From positions 1 through 64,000 of the forward strand of contig CAYYQN010000001.1 of assembly GCA_964473865.1 (NCBI GenBank): DNA of 64,000 nt, given 5' to 3'. Position 1 is the stretch's first letter, and every line of letters starts with the position of its first letter. A program made the position numbers and the translations under genes. Of this stretch, positions 54,043-63,771 are shown one piece after another. The stretch comes from CAIMUX01 sp964473865 (GTDB lineage: Bacteria; Eisenbacteria; RBG-16-71-46; CAIMUX01). A model generated the notes under the pieces. That model was not told where the DNA came from and ran no database searches. It saw nothing but the letters and a program-made list of their open reading frames with translations.

Positions 54043-55959
54043 ATGATCCTTCGTCCGCCCAGCCTGGCTCGCCGCGGCATGGTCGTGGCCTCGCACCCGA
54101 TGGCCTCGGAGGCGGGAATCCAGATGCTCCGGGCCGGAGGCCATCCGGTCGATGCCGCGATCGCAGCCGCAGCGGTGCTGTCCGTGGTGGAACCATCCGC
54201 CAGCGGACCCGGGGGAGACGCGTTCTTCCTCATCTGGGATCGATCGGACTCCATCGTTTCGGCGATCAATGGCAGCGGCGCCGCGCCGGCCGGGCTCCGC
54301 GCGGAGCGCTTTTCCGGCATGGCCCGGATCCCCACCCGAGGGGCCGCCTCCCTCACCGTGCCCGGATGTGTGGCCGCCTGGTACGAGGCCTGGTACGGGT
54401 GGGGGCGCCTGGCGTGGCGGGAGTTGTTCGCGCCGGCGATCGCCCTGGCGGAGGAAGGCTTTCCGATCTCCAGGCGGCTGGCCCGCGTGCTGCGTCGCGA
54501 GCGTGAGGTCCTGGCCGCCGACCCGGGGCTGTCGGCGTTGTTCTGCCGGGACGGGCAGCCCCTGGAGGCCGGCGCGATCTGCCGGCCGGCCGCACTCGCA
54601 CGCACCCTCAGGGCGATCTCCCGGGACGGGCCCGAAGCGCTGTCGACCGGCGCACTCGCGGAGCGCCTCTGCCGCAGCGTCCGCGGCACGGGGGGCGTGC
54701 TTTCACCGCAGGATCTCGAGGACCACGAGTCGACATTGCGGGGCGCTCTGGAGGTGGAGGTCCGAGGACGGCTCCGCGACCTCGCCCCTTGCCCGGCGGA
54801 CGCGGCCGGCCTGCCCGCTCCGGAGATGATCACGCTCTGCGAACAGCCTCTGCCGTCCCAGGGCCTCCTGGTTCCGCTGGCTCTGCGGATCCTGGAGGAG
54901 TCCGGAGGCGTGGCGGCGGGAGACGCCGCCGCCGGCGACCGTTCCTCCACGAGGGGTCCCGGTATGGAGCGGTCGGAGATGCATCGCCAGGTGGCGTCGA
55001 TACGGGTGGCCTTCGCAGTGCGGGACCTGTTCCTGGCCGATCCCCGGTCGTCGCCTGTACCGGAGGCCGACCTGATCGCCGCGCTGTTCGCCCCCCGGAC
55101 CGTGGAGGCGCTCTCCCGCCTGCTGCCCCGCGACACCTCGACTTCGCGCCGGGAACCAGCACCGGACCTCCCACCCACCGTCAGGACCGCCTCGCCGGCG
55201 GATGCGGAGAGGCTGGCCCACGCGGTGGAGGCGACGATCGCGGGCGCCGGAACACAGCCGCGCGCCATCGTCGAGGCGTATCGCCGAGCGGGCTTCGGCC
55301 CCGCGGCGCCCGGAGAAGACGGCACCGACACGACCTATCTCTGCGCGGCCGACCACGAGGGAAACGCCGTGGGACTCATCCAGAGCATCTTCCACCCGTT
55401 CGGGTGCGGGATCCTCGAGCCCCACACCGGGATCATCCTGAACAACCGCGCCGCCGGCTTCTCGCTCGACCCGCGCAGCCCCAACCGGCTGGAACCGGGC
55501 AAACGCCCCCGACACACGCTCAACTCCTGGATGTTGCGGGGATCCAACGGGCCGCTCTTCGTGGGAGGGACGCCGGGGGCCGAGAATCAGATCGTCGTGA
55601 ACCTGCAGATCATCCGGGCGCTGCTCGCGCAGAAACCGCTCGGGACGGGACCACCGCCCATGCGGCCCGAGAAGTGGTGCAAGGCCCGCTTGGATGTGCG
55701 GTCGTCCGTCGGACCGGCCGACCTGCTCGCCTCGGTGCTGGAGTCGCCGCGTTGGGACCTCGATCCGCAGGGCCGCGTGCGCGTGGAGGCGCGCGCGCCG
55801 GGCGAATGCCGGCGGCGCCTGTGGCGGGCCGGACATCCCACCGTGCGCGGAGGTCCCTGGGACGGCGCCGGCTTCGTCCAGGCAATACAGTTCGCGGACA
55901 ACGGCGTACTGCTCGGCGCCACCGATCCCCGCGGCGAGGGGCTGGCGCTGGGATTTTGA
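54043..55959 (+). CDS. ggt: gamma-glutamyltransferase-like N-terminal nucleophile hydrolase
   Basis: The 638-aa product starts GMVVASHPMASEAGIQMLRA, then GGHPVDAAIAAAAVLSVVEP and SGPGGDAFFLIWD. These match the large subunit of gamma-glutamyltransferases. The autocleavage site is GTDTTYLCAADHEGNAVGLI, with nucleophile Thr430 in TTY rather than the usual TTH. After it come SIFHPFGCGILEPHTGIILN, NNRAAGFSLDPRSPNRLEPG and a GTPGAENQIV motif. Such enzymes transfer or hydrolyse gamma-glutamyl groups from glutathione and related peptides. No signal peptide is visible, so a cytoplasmic or related role (for example cephalosporin acylase-like activity) is possible. The ATG at 54043 lacks a strong ribosome-binding site. 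It is divergent from cysE. Confidence 0.85.
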   Translation: MILRPPSLARRGMVVASHPMASEAGIQMLRAGGHPVDAAIAAAAVLSVVEPSASGPGGDAFFLIWDRSDSIVSAINGSGAAPAGLRAERFSGMARIPTRGAASLTVPGCVAAWYEAWYGWGRLAWRELFAPAIALAEEGFPISRRLARVLRREREVLAADPGLSALFCRDGQPLEAGAICRPAALARTLRAISRDGPEALSTGALAERLCRSVRGTGGVLSPQDLEDHESTLRGALEVEVRGRLRDLAPCPADAAGLPAPEMITLCEQPLPSQGLLVPLALRILEESGGVAAGDAAAGDRSSTRGPGMERSEMHRQVASIRVAFAVRDLFLADPRSSPVPEADLIAALFAPRTVEALSRLLPRDTSTSRREPAPDLPPTVRTASPADAERLAHAVEATIAGAGTQPRAIVEAYRRAGFGPAAPGEDGTDTTYLCAADHEGNAVGLIQSIFHPFGCGILEPHTGIILNNRAAGFSLDPRSPNRLEPGKRPRHTLNSWMLRGSNGPLFVGGTPGAENQIVVNLQIIRALLAQKPLGTGPPPMRPEKWCKARLDVRSSVGPADLLASVLESPRWDLDPQGRVRVEARAPGECRRRLWRAGHPTVRGGPWDGAGFVQAIQFADNGVLLGATDPRGEGLALGF

Positions 55960-56195
55960 TCGAACCCCGGGCCGGGTGCGTTCGAGCTGGAGGGACAAGT
56001 GCGGACACCCAACACACGGATGCAGGAGAGCAGCCAGGGACGCGACCTGCCGGTGGACCTGGGCACACCCTGGAATACCCGGCGACCCGGAGGCCGGAAT
56101 CGGGGCGTGGGTGCCCCCGCCGCCGAGGATCCGGCGCCGGTCGCATCCGCCGGCCGCGGCGCTGGAATCGCGACTCGGAAGGGGGGTATCCCATC

Positions 56196-58208
56196 GTGAA
56201 CCCATGGGGCTTCCTGATCATCTGCGTGGTCGCGGGCGGCGCGCTTCTCGCGCAGCCGGGGGCGCTCCGCTTTCGCGGATCGACTCTCCTCGGTTTTCTT
56301 GTCGTAACGCTGGGGATGACCTCGCCGCTACCGCTTCACCTGATGCACCTGACGCTGGCCGGCGGGGCGGGAGGCGATGCCTTTATCGGAATCTGGAATC
56401 TCTGGTGGACCCGAACGGCCGCGGCGCAGGGCGTGAATCCGCTGCACTGCGGATGGCTCTTCTATCCGGAAGGAACCAGTCTCGCCCTCCACACCTTCAG
56501 CCTGACCTATGGCGTGCTGACCCTGCCACTGCAGTGGCTTCTGCCGCTCGTGCTGCCCGGAGCCCAGAGCGGCAGCGGGGCCCTTGCCCCGCTCTTCGTC
56601 GTGTACAACCTGGTGGTCATCGGCTCCTTCACCGCCAGCGGATACTTCACCCACCGGCTTGCGCGGATGCTCACCCGCCATCGCACCGCCTCGATCCTGG
56701 GGGGCCTGCTCTTCGCCTACACCAACTACCGGTTCGCGAACATGGTACGCCTCCATGTCCTGGGAACCGAGTTCCTGGTGTTGGCGCTCTGGGCCTGGGT
56801 GGCGTTCCTGCGGCGTCCCCGACCCCGCGGCCTGTCGGCGCTCGCGGGCACTCTCGTGCTTCTGGCCTACAACTCCCTCGAGTACCTCGCCTACGCGATC
56901 GTGCTCTTCCTGGTGGCCGGAATCGCCGAGATCATCGTCCGGATCTCCGGCGGCGGCCGGCGTTCGCACGACGGGTACGCGGACGAGGACACCATCGATC
57001 CGAAGCGCGGACCGGGGGGCGCGCCGCGCACCTTCCGGTCCGGACCGGAACCGGAGACCGGAACCCGGCACTGGCTTGGAGCAGTGTTGCTGTCTGCCGT
57101 GGGCGGGACGCTCGTTCTGCTTCCCCTGGCGCTGGGGCTGATTCAGCGCCTTCGCCAGGGAGGCACGAGCTTCGATCCGCGGTTGGCCGCGTTCTTCTCC
57201 GCAGACTTGATTGACTTCCTGTTGCCGAACCCGCGTCACCCGCTGTGGGGCCGGCTCTTCGAGGGGGTCACCGCGCGCTTCCACAACGGTGACGCGGGGT
57301 TCGGGCAGTCGATCGGGTGGATCGCCCTGGGGCTCTTCGCGATCGCGATCGCCGCGGTCTTCCGCGTCCGCTCAGGGCGTCGCTGGTTCTGGGGCTTCCT
57401 CGTCTTCCTGGTCCTGTCGCTGGGACCATCCTTGCACCTGGCGGGGCGCATCCTGGAGAACCCGCCGTTGCCTCAGGCAATCCTGTCCAGGGCGCTGCCC
57501 TTCCTTGCCGGATCGCGAACCCCGATCCGCTACGTCGCTCCGGCCTCGCTTTGTCTGGCTCTGGCCGTGGCGTGCGGCTGGGCGGCGCTGCGCCGTCGGC
57601 AGGGTTTTGCCGATCCCTCCGCCGCGCGTCCCGGCGCCGCGCGGGTGGAAGTCATCATCGGGGCTGCGCTTCTTTTCGAGTCGTTGGCCGCGCCGATGCC
57701 GATGCTCCGCGTGCCGGTGCCGGAAGTCTTCGGGCAGATTCCGCCCACTCCGGGCTACTACGCTCTGGCGGCAATGCCGGGTCTGGCCGCCCGGGAATCG
57801 CTTCTCTACCAGGCGGTGCACCGGCAGCGGCTGGTGCAAGACGTGGAGACCGCAATTCCGCTGCACACCCCGCACCCGCCGAGTCCTTTCGATGCCCCGC
57901 ACTGGGAGGCGCTCACGCGCAACCTCGGCACCCCGGGGTGGATCGACTCCCAGCCCGACGAGACGCGCGCGCAGGTCATCGACTCTTTGAAGCGGATCCT
58001 CAGTGACGCCAAGGTCCGGTGGGTGGTGCTGCAACGTACGCGGCCCGTGCTGTCCCGGGACGGACGCCGCTTCGACCAGCACGCGGTCTGCGACGAAGCG
58101 ACTTTCACCGCGCTGCGGGAGAACCTGCGGCGCTTGTGGCCCACCCACGAGCGAGAAGTTGGCGACGCGGTGCTCTTCATGTTTGAGACCACGGAGATTC
58201 AGGAGTGA
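56196..58208 (+). CDS. large multi-pass membrane protein, possible lipid-linked glycosyltransferase
   Basis: The 670-aa product has about ten membrane helices, then a soluble C-terminal part of about 200 residues (PVPEVFGQIPPTPGYYALAA to RRLWPTHEREVGDAVLFMFE). An early loop reads GGDAFIGIWNLWWTRTAAAQ, whose acidic-aromatic pattern resembles the first loop of GT-C glycosyltransferases that use polyprenyl-phosphate sugars. No full family signature was seen. The GTG at 56196 (MNPWGFLIICVVAG) is chosen because the first helix begins there; upstream sequence in the same frame is not similar and overlaps the ggt gene. The antisense frame is not credible. Function is unassigned. Confidence 0.7.
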   Translation: MNPWGFLIICVVAGGALLAQPGALRFRGSTLLGFLVVTLGMTSPLPLHLMHLTLAGGAGGDAFIGIWNLWWTRTAAAQGVNPLHCGWLFYPEGTSLALHTFSLTYGVLTLPLQWLLPLVLPGAQSGSGALAPLFVVYNLVVIGSFTASGYFTHRLARMLTRHRTASILGGLLFAYTNYRFANMVRLHVLGTEFLVLALWAWVAFLRRPRPRGLSALAGTLVLLAYNSLEYLAYAIVLFLVAGIAEIIVRISGGGRRSHDGYADEDTIDPKRGPGGAPRTFRSGPEPETGTRHWLGAVLLSAVGGTLVLLPLALGLIQRLRQGGTSFDPRLAAFFSADLIDFLLPNPRHPLWGRLFEGVTARFHNGDAGFGQSIGWIALGLFAIAIAAVFRVRSGRRWFWGFLVFLVLSLGPSLHLAGRILENPPLPQAILSRALPFLAGSRTPIRYVAPASLCLALAVACGWAALRRRQGFADPSAARPGAARVEVIIGAALLFESLAAPMPMLRVPVPEVFGQIPPTPGYYALAAMPGLAARESLLYQAVHRQRLVQDVETAIPLHTPHPPSPFDAPHWEALTRNLGTPGWIDSQPDETRAQVIDSLKRILSDAKVRWVVLQRTRPVLSRDGRRFDQHAVCDEATFTALRENLRRLWPTHEREVGDAVLFMFETTEIQE

Positions 58209-58464
58209 CATTCGAGCCCGCCGCGGCTTGCCCCAAAGACTGAAGATTTCGCTCTTGTCTGAGGAACGGCATACACCACCGACCGGCGCGGCCGCCTAAA
58301 TCCTTCTCCCTGCGCAGCGAAGCCTCGGGGACCGGGCTTTGGACGAGCGGCGGCTGTTCCGTCACCGGGAACCGGATCCTTCCCCGCATCCCCGCGGGGG
58401 CATCCTCCGTATGGGTTCGCGTCGCCGTCGCGGAACAATCTCGTGGCGGCAAAGGAGTGACGTG

Positions 58465-59502
58465 ATGAGCGTGTCGCCCTGCCCCCTGCGGATCAGGATG
58501 ATCGGTCACAGCACGGTCCTGCTCGAGATCGGCGGCGAGCGGATCCTGACCGATCCGTTCTTCGGAACGCACGGGAATCCCGCCTATCGTCGCCTCACCC
58601 GTCCGGCCGCCCGCCGCGAGGAACTGACCGACATCGATCTCGTTCTTCTCTCGCATGACCACTGGGATCACTTCGACTGGCGTTTCTTCCGGATGCTTCC
58701 GGCCTCCGTGCCGGTCGTAGTGCCCGCGCTCGCTGCCGGCTGGCTTCGCCTGCGCGGGGTGCGCCACGCGATCGGCCTTCGGTGCTGGGACACCCTCCGG
58801 CACAACAACCTCACCGTATGGGGGGTGCCGGCACGCCACCTGACCGTGACCTGCGGGTTCGTCCTCGAATGCGGGCGCCAGCGCGTCTACTTCGCCGGCG
58901 ACACGTACTATGGGCGGTATCTGCAGAAGATCGCCCGGGAACTGGCGCCCACCGTGGCCCTGCTGCCGGTGACGACGTTTCGCCTGCCGATGACCATGGG
59001 AGAGGATCAGGCGGTGCGAGCCGTGTGCGACCTGCAACCACAGGTCGTGATCCCGATCCACCTCGGGCTCGAGCCGCGCTCTCCTCTGCTGCGCACAACC
59101 CAGTCGGTGGCCCGCTTCACGGAGAAGTTGCGCGTTGCGGCGCCGGGCGCGCGCGTGGTGCACCTGTGCGAGGGCAAAACCTGGGAGTCCGACCTGGAGA
59201 CAGACCTGCGCCGCGATTCCCCTCGCTCCTCAGATCCGCGGGCCGCCGCGCTCCCGGCATCGCCGCCGGTTCCGCAGTCCCGCCATCGCCGGCTCGCTCC
59301 GTTGGTGATCCGGCAGATCGGGGCCGTCAGGGCGGGGAAGGAATCGCTCACCTCCGGCACCGATCCGAGGATCTTCCTCGACCCGGCCGTTCCGGCTCCC
59401 GCCTCGGGCGCGCGGATTCCGCTCGATCCCGAAGGCTCCCCCGATCCGGCGCTGGCTCCCGCACCGGATGATGGAAGATCGAGACGTCCCGCTGAGCCTT
59501 AG
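58465..59502 (+). CDS. metallo-beta-lactamase-fold hydrolase (UlaG/NAPE-PLD-like)
   Basis: The 345-aa product begins MSVSPCPLRIRMIGHSTVLL and has the metal site LVLLSHDHWDHFDWRFFRML (HxHxDH) followed by FAGDTYYGRYLQKIARELAP with the bridging Asp. HLTVTCGFVLECGRQRVYFA and PQVVIPIHLGLEPRSPLLRT provide later ligands. The fold covers hydrolases of cyclic lactones, phosphodiesters and N-acyl phospholipids; the substrate is not assignable. The C-terminal 80 residues are disordered and Pro/Arg rich. The ATG at 58465 has aaaggag about 8 nt upstream. The next gene on the right is convergent. Confidence 0.8.
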   Translation: MSVSPCPLRIRMIGHSTVLLEIGGERILTDPFFGTHGNPAYRRLTRPAARREELTDIDLVLLSHDHWDHFDWRFFRMLPASVPVVVPALAAGWLRLRGVRHAIGLRCWDTLRHNNLTVWGVPARHLTVTCGFVLECGRQRVYFAGDTYYGRYLQKIARELAPTVALLPVTTFRLPMTMGEDQAVRAVCDLQPQVVIPIHLGLEPRSPLLRTTQSVARFTEKLRVAAPGARVVHLCEGKTWESDLETDLRRDSPRSSDPRAAALPASPPVPQSRHRRLAPLVIRQIGAVRAGKESLTSGTDPRIFLDPAVPAPASGARIPLDPEGSPDPALAPAPDDGRSRRPAEP

Positions 59503-59662
59503 CCGTCCACCAAACCTGAACCGGCAGTCCTCCACGGCGCCAACCACCTTCGGCTCGCGCCGAAGCACGCCGTCTGGGGCCTTCCTTTGCCCGGGAGTCG
59601 GCCCGCATCCGGTGGCCTCGCGCGGCTCGGCGCCAGGGCGCCGACCGTCGAGCCGCATGCAC

Positions 59663-60883
59663 CTACTTCACGCGCGCCCACCGGAACAGCTCGACCAGCG
59701 TCATGTCCTTCCCGTACATCAGCATTCCGAGCCGGAAAACGCGCCCGGCGGCGATGCGCATGAGCCAGCAGCTGGCGAGCAGCAGGAGGATCGCCAGCGC
59801 CGGCTCCCAGCCCTCGGCCGCCCCGCGTACGAGCCGCGCCGGCATCATGGCCGGCGAGAAGAAGGGCACCTGGGAGAGCACCTTCATGGCCACGGAGTCG
59901 GGGTTATCGATCAAGGCGTTCAGGAAGAAGACCGGCACCAGAGGCAGGAGCATGAAGTTGCCCTGCCATCTCGATGCGGACTGCATGTTCTGCGCCGAGG
60001 CGATGAGGGCGGCGATCAGCGCGTTGTACAGGTACAGGCCGAGCAACCCGAACAGGCCCGTGAGCCCGAGGCTCACGATGTTGACCGAGTCCGGAACCCG
60101 AAACGCGAGGGGGCCGCTGAGAAGGAAGAGCGAAGCGGTCCAGATTGCGCCCGTGAGCAGCCCGAGCAGAGTGAAGGCGATGATCTTGCCATCCATCCAG
60201 GCTTGGGCCGGGATGGCCGACATCACGACTTCGGTCACCCGCGCCTGCTTCTCGCCGCTGATCCCCACCATCAGGTAGGACATGCTGGTCATCAGCACCG
60301 AGACCAGGAGCAGAAGGGCCCCCACCGTCACGAAGCGATCGGCGCGGCGGCTTCCCGGGGCCGCGCCCAGCGCCGGGTGAGGTCGGATCGCGATTGTGTC
60401 GCTCAAGACGGCGAGCAGTTCCGAGTTGACGCCCAAGGCCCGCGCGCGCTCCCGGAGCGCCTCCGTAGCCAGGTGATCGCGGAAGGCGCGGGTCCAGCGA
60501 GGAGGCTCCCGCCGTGTCACCAGCTCCGCGCTCCACGGCCCGACGTCGGGGGCGCGGATGATCAGGGCCGCCTCGTACGCGCGCGCTCGAACCGCCGCGG
60601 CCAGCGCTTCGGCGTCGGCGCCGGCTTCCGCCGGATCCACCCACGCGAAGCCGCGCAACGGCGGCAGCGCGTCCGGACCTCGGACCCGCACCACTCCGGC
60701 GGCATCAGTCCGGACGACGGCGACCTTCCGGTCGCCCTTGTGCTCAAACAGCGTCACGAGCAGGCTGACGGCAAGGGTGAGAACGGGGGTGATCAGGATG
60801 GAGATGACGAAGTCCCTGCGGCGCAGCGACCGATAGACCTCCCACCGCGCCACCACAAGCCAGTCGGGACGGCGCTCACGCAC
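59663..60883 (-). CDS. ABC-2 permease, NatB-like
   Basis: The 406-aa product has one helix near the N-terminus (DFVISILITPVLTLAVSLLV), a long extracytoplasmic region of about 150 residues and five helices at the C-terminus. FVTVGALLLLVSVLMTSMSY and the GISGEKQARVTEVVMSAIPA segment match NatB/ABC-2 export permeases. The GTG at 60883 overlaps the stop of the ATPase gene by 8 nt and gives MRERRPDWLVVARWEVYRSL, a typical ABC-2 opening. The frame is open further upstream without similarity. It pairs with the ATPase at 60876-61868 to form an exporter, perhaps of ions or peptides. Confidence 0.84.
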   Translation of the reverse strand: MRERRPDWLVVARWEVYRSLRRRDFVISILITPVLTLAVSLLVTLFEHKGDRKVAVVRTDAAGVVRVRGPDALPPLRGFAWVDPAEAGADAEALAAAVRARAYEAALIIRAPDVGPWSAELVTRREPPRWTRAFRDHLATEALRERARALGVNSELLAVLSDTIAIRPHPALGAAPGSRRADRFVTVGALLLLVSVLMTSMSYLMVGISGEKQARVTEVVMSAIPAQAWMDGKIIAFTLLGLLTGAIWTASLFLLSGPLAFRVPDSVNIVSLGLTGLFGLLGLYLYNALIAALIASAQNMQSASRWQGNFMLLPLVPVFFLNALIDNPDSVAMKVLSQVPFFSPAMMPARLVRGAAEGWEPALAILLLLASCWLMRIAAGRVFRLGMLMYGKDMTLVELFRWARVK

Positions 60884-61868
60884 GGGCCGCCTCCTCCGTT
60901 TCTGCAGCCGCCTGGCTCCCCTCGTGCACGGCCCGCAGGTAGATTTCGCGCAGGGGAATCCGCTCCGTCTCGATCTTCCGGATCGCGGCGCGCTGCGCGG
61001 CCACCGCGACCACGGGTCCGAGGTCAATCTCCCGCGGCATGAGGATCTCGAGCCATGCGGTACCATCCTCCCTCGACCGCACCTCCACCGGCGCCCCGCC
61101 GGCCCGCATCGCCAGCTCTTCCCGAAGCTCTTCGACCTCGCTTCTCGCCCCGCCTCGAGGCGCAATGTGGAGTCGCAGGACGTCGCACGCGCCGCCGGTG
61201 GCCCGGCCGCGCATCTCCTCGAGGGTCCCCGAGAGAACCTCGCGGCCGCGGGAAATGAGCAGGAACCGGTCCGCCAGACGCTCGACCAGGTCGAGCTGGT
61301 GCGAGGAGATCAGTACGGCGGCTCCCTGGTCGCGCTGCTCGCGCGCCATCTGGCTGAAGATCTCCTGGTTGACCGGGTCCAGGCCGGAGAAGAGCTCATC
61401 CAGCACGATGAGGGAGGGCCGGTGGAGGACGGCGCCGACGAACTGGACCTTCTGCTGGTTGCCTTTCGATAGCGTTCCCACCGCCTCCCGAACGCGATCG
61501 CCCAGGCCAAGCCTCTCCAGCAGTGGCCGGGCCGCTGCGCGTGCGTCGGCCAGGCTCATGCCCCGCAGCGAGCCCAAGTACGCCAAGGTCTCGAGAACCG
61601 GGATATCGTCGAACAGGCCCCGCTCCTCGGGAAGATAGCCCGCCCGGGAGCGGTCCAAAGTCTCTTCACCGTCGAAACGGATCGAGCCGCTGTCCGGCGC
61701 GGTGATCCCCATGAGCATGCGCAGCGTCGTCGTCTTGCCCGCCCCGTTTGGTCCGAGGAAGCCGAAGATCTCTCCGGCCCGCACCTCGAACGAGAGTTTG
61801 CGCACGGCCTCCACACTGCCAAAGCGCTTGCTGATCTCCCGCACGGAGAGGACAGGGTCCGGGGACAT
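60876..61868 (-). CDS. ABC transporter ATP-binding protein, NatA-like
   Basis: The 330-aa product has Walker A FGFLGPNGAGKTTTLRMLMG, signature LSKGNQQKVQFVGAVLHRPS and Walker B LIVLDELFSGLDPVNQEIFS, followed by LISSHQLDLVERLADR. The short DUF4162-like C-terminal domain (RLHIAPRGGARSEVEELREE and on) matches NatA-type exporters. It powers the adjacent ABC-2 permease. The ATG at 61868 has aggagg at 5-nt spacing; the longer open frame runs into the intergenic region. It follows the winged-helix regulator with a 148-bp gap and probably belongs to the same regulated operon. Confidence 0.88.
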   Translation of the reverse strand: MSPDPVLSVREISKRFGSVEAVRKLSFEVRAGEIFGFLGPNGAGKTTTLRMLMGITAPDSGSIRFDGEETLDRSRAGYLPEERGLFDDIPVLETLAYLGSLRGMSLADARAAARPLLERLGLGDRVREAVGTLSKGNQQKVQFVGAVLHRPSLIVLDELFSGLDPVNQEIFSQMAREQRDQGAAVLISSHQLDLVERLADRFLLISRGREVLSGTLEEMRGRATGGACDVLRLHIAPRGGARSEVEELREELAMRAGGAPVEVRSREDGTAWLEILMPREIDLGPVVAVAAQRAAIRKIETERIPLREIYLRAVHEGSQAAAETEEAARA

Positions 61869-62016
61869 GAAACCTCCTGGCCCGGGGGGTATTCCCCTCT
61901 TGTGCCGCAGGCGTGTCGCGGTCCCGGTCTGGCTGGCCAGCATAGGGCACCACCGCCCCGGCGGGAAGGGGCGAGGAGAGAGACCGGCGCGGCTGGCGGG
62001 GTCTCTCCGCAACCAG

Positions 62017-62352
62017 CTAGGTTTCCACCCCCCGAATGAGTTCGCCCAGCGCCTGGACATGACGCCGAAGCGCTGTCTTTCCTTTTCTGCTCAGGCTGTA
62101 CCAGGATACCGGCTTGCGATCGACGAACTCCTTGCGCACCGTGACATAGCCACCGGCCTCCAGCTTCTGCAAGTGCGCCCCGAGGTTGCCGTCGGTTTCT
62201 CCCAGGATCCCCTTCAGCCGCGAGAACGACAGCGCTCGGTATCGGGAGAGCAGGACGCAGATCCCCAACCTGGATCTGCGCTCCAGGAGCGGATCCAGTT
62301 CCGGACAGACCGGCGGGCCGGCTTCCTCCCTCCTACTCGGTCCGTTTGGCAT
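62017..62352 (-). CDS. winged-helix transcriptional regulator (HTH_34-like)
   Basis: The 111-aa product contains RLGICVLLSRYRALSFSRLK then GILGETDGNLGAHLQKLEAG and GYVTVRKEFVDRKPVSWYSL. This is a compact winged-helix domain of the MarR/PadR-like HTH_34 type, with a recognition helix in GNLGAHLQKLE. Such small regulators often control membrane-stress and transporter genes next to them. I chose ATG at 62352, which overlaps the preceding membrane-protein gene by 20 bp; the domain itself starts near residue 25, so a later start cannot be excluded. The likely operator is the palindromic element at 63772-63802. Confidence 0.75.
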   Translation of the reverse strand: MPNGPSRREEAGPPVCPELDPLLERRSRLGICVLLSRYRALSFSRLKGILGETDGNLGAHLQKLEAGGYVTVRKEFVDRKPVSWYSLSRKGKTALRRHVQALGELIRGVET

Positions 62353-62902
62353 TCGGAGACTTCCCGGAGAAGCCGGCCACGACCAACCCGGTGGCCACGC
62401 ACAGTCCGAGGAGGGTCCAGGCATATCGCACTCGCAGGAGAGCCAGGGCCAGGTATCCCGCGGCCATCAGCACGGCCACCCAGCGCATCGGGGAGTCCAG
62501 GTGAACGCCGGCAAGCCAGAAGCCCAGAATGAGCAGCAACAGGATCACCCGCCCCACAGCCTCGTGAGAGACGCCGCTGGGGAACAGGAATGCCGCCAGG
62601 GCGATCACCAGCAGCATTCCGGCCCAATGTTGGATCTGGCGGGCAGACGCCTGCGTATCGAATTGCCCCAACCGCCGCCAGTACCCCCAGGCCAGAAAGC
62701 CCGTGAGGACGAACGTCGCCGGAGCCGCGAACAGCCAGTACCAACCGGTCACGTGTGGCCGGAAGTCGATCAGGGCGAATCCCGGCACGGTGACGATCGC
62801 CCACGGCAGGTAGATCCGGGCGGGAGAGGGGGTCCTCTGCGCCTCGTCGACAATCTTGCGCACATAGCCCAGGTCGTCTTCCAGCCGGACCGTGTCCTTC
62901 AT
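62333..62902 (-). CDS. small integral membrane protein of unknown function
   Basis: The 189-aa product has a soluble N-terminal helix (TVRLEDDLGYVRKIVDEAQR) and about five or six membrane helices arranged as two compact clusters. No family name was recognised. The ATG at 62902 has a perfect aaggagg site. It lies 46 bp after the CPBP gene and overlaps the regulator gene, so it belongs to the same operon, and proteins at this position often sense membrane state or assist the regulator. Function is open. Confidence 0.7.
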   Translation of the reverse strand: MKDTVRLEDDLGYVRKIVDEAQRTPSPARIYLPWAIVTVPGFALIDFRPHVTGWYWLFAAPATFVLTGFLAWGYWRRLGQFDTQASARQIQHWAGMLLVIALAAFLFPSGVSHEAVGRVILLLLILGFWLAGVHLDSPMRWVAVLMAAGYLALALLRVRYAWTLLGLCVATGLVVAGFSGKSPNAKRTE

Positions 62903-62948
62903 GGACCCCTCCTTGTGGATCTTTCGCATCTCTTCCCGAGACCGGCCA

Positions 62949-63695
62949 TCAGGGGCCGGACCGGTTGGAGAACAACGGAACGAGAACGTAGGCCACCAGG
63001 TTGTTTCCGGCGTGAAACAGCACCGCCGGGTAGAGGCTTCCGAACCGGAGGTAGAGACCTGCCGGGAGGAAAGACCACAGGAAGATGAACAAAAGGGTCC
63101 CCGGCCCGAAGTAGGCATGGACAGTCGTGAACACCAGAGCGGAGAGCGCCAGAGCGCGGCCCGCCCGCATGCCCTGACTGCGCAACATGCTGAGGAGGTA
63201 GCCCCGGAAGAGGATCTCCTCCATCAAGGGACCCAGGAGAACGGCGAAGCCGAAGATCAGCACCGCGTCCAGAAAGTGTTCGATCCGAACGTGGCCGCTC
63301 CTGGCAGAACCCGACCAGTACATCGGTAGCCCCCAGGCGGAGCCGGCCCGATCGATCACCGCATAGAGCCCCGCACCGGCCGCCACCGCCCCGATCGCCC
63401 AGAGCACGCTCCCGGGGCTCAGTCTGCCCCTGATCCCCACAGCCGCCCAGGTCAGGCCCGCTCGGCGCAGATTGCGTCCAAGGATGCCCACGGCCAGCAC
63501 GGAACCGGCCACATAGAGGACGATGGCCAGGATCGCCCCGTCGCTCAGGCCGAGCCGGGGGGCGATACCCATCGGATCTCCCCGGACGATCGCTCCGATC
63601 ACCCCGAGAAGCGCGGTACTGAACCCCAACCCGAGCCAGACCAGGCAGATCCATCGCCGGGGCAGGACCGGTCCGGACGTGACAGACGGCGACAT
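62949..63695 (-). CDS. CPBP-family intramembrane metalloprotease
   Basis: The 248-aa product has about eight helices. The family motifs are GPLMEEILFRGYLLSMLRSQ (EExxxR), ALVFTTVHAYFGPGTLLF (FxxxH) and PAVLFHAGNNLVAYVLVPLF (HxxxN). CPBP proteases (related to CAAX prenyl proteases and bacteriocin-immunity proteins) cleave or protect membrane peptides. Start ATG at 63695 follows ggagaggtg; the frame upstream carries Cys and Arg-rich sequence without similarity. It is the first gene of the operon behind the promoter at 63780-63808, and could protect against, or process, a peptide exported by the ABC pair. Confidence 0.85.
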   Translation of the reverse strand: MSPSVTSGPVLPRRWICLVWLGLGFSTALLGVIGAIVRGDPMGIAPRLGLSDGAILAIVLYVAGSVLAVGILGRNLRRAGLTWAAVGIRGRLSPGSVLWAIGAVAAGAGLYAVIDRAGSAWGLPMYWSGSARSGHVRIEHFLDAVLIFGFAVLLGPLMEEILFRGYLLSMLRSQGMRAGRALALSALVFTTVHAYFGPGTLLFIFLWSFLPAGLYLRFGSLYPAVLFHAGNNLVAYVLVPLFSNRSGP

Positions 63696-63771
63696 CACCT
63701 CTCCCCAACACCGGCGACAAGCGGCCGGGACGGATCGGCTCCCGACGGATTGCCGGGGCATTTCCGCTTTC

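Noticed and set aside
59503..59662. Gene between the MBL hydrolase and the ABC-2 permease
   Set aside because: The 160-bp convergent gap has no coding signal or recognisable site.
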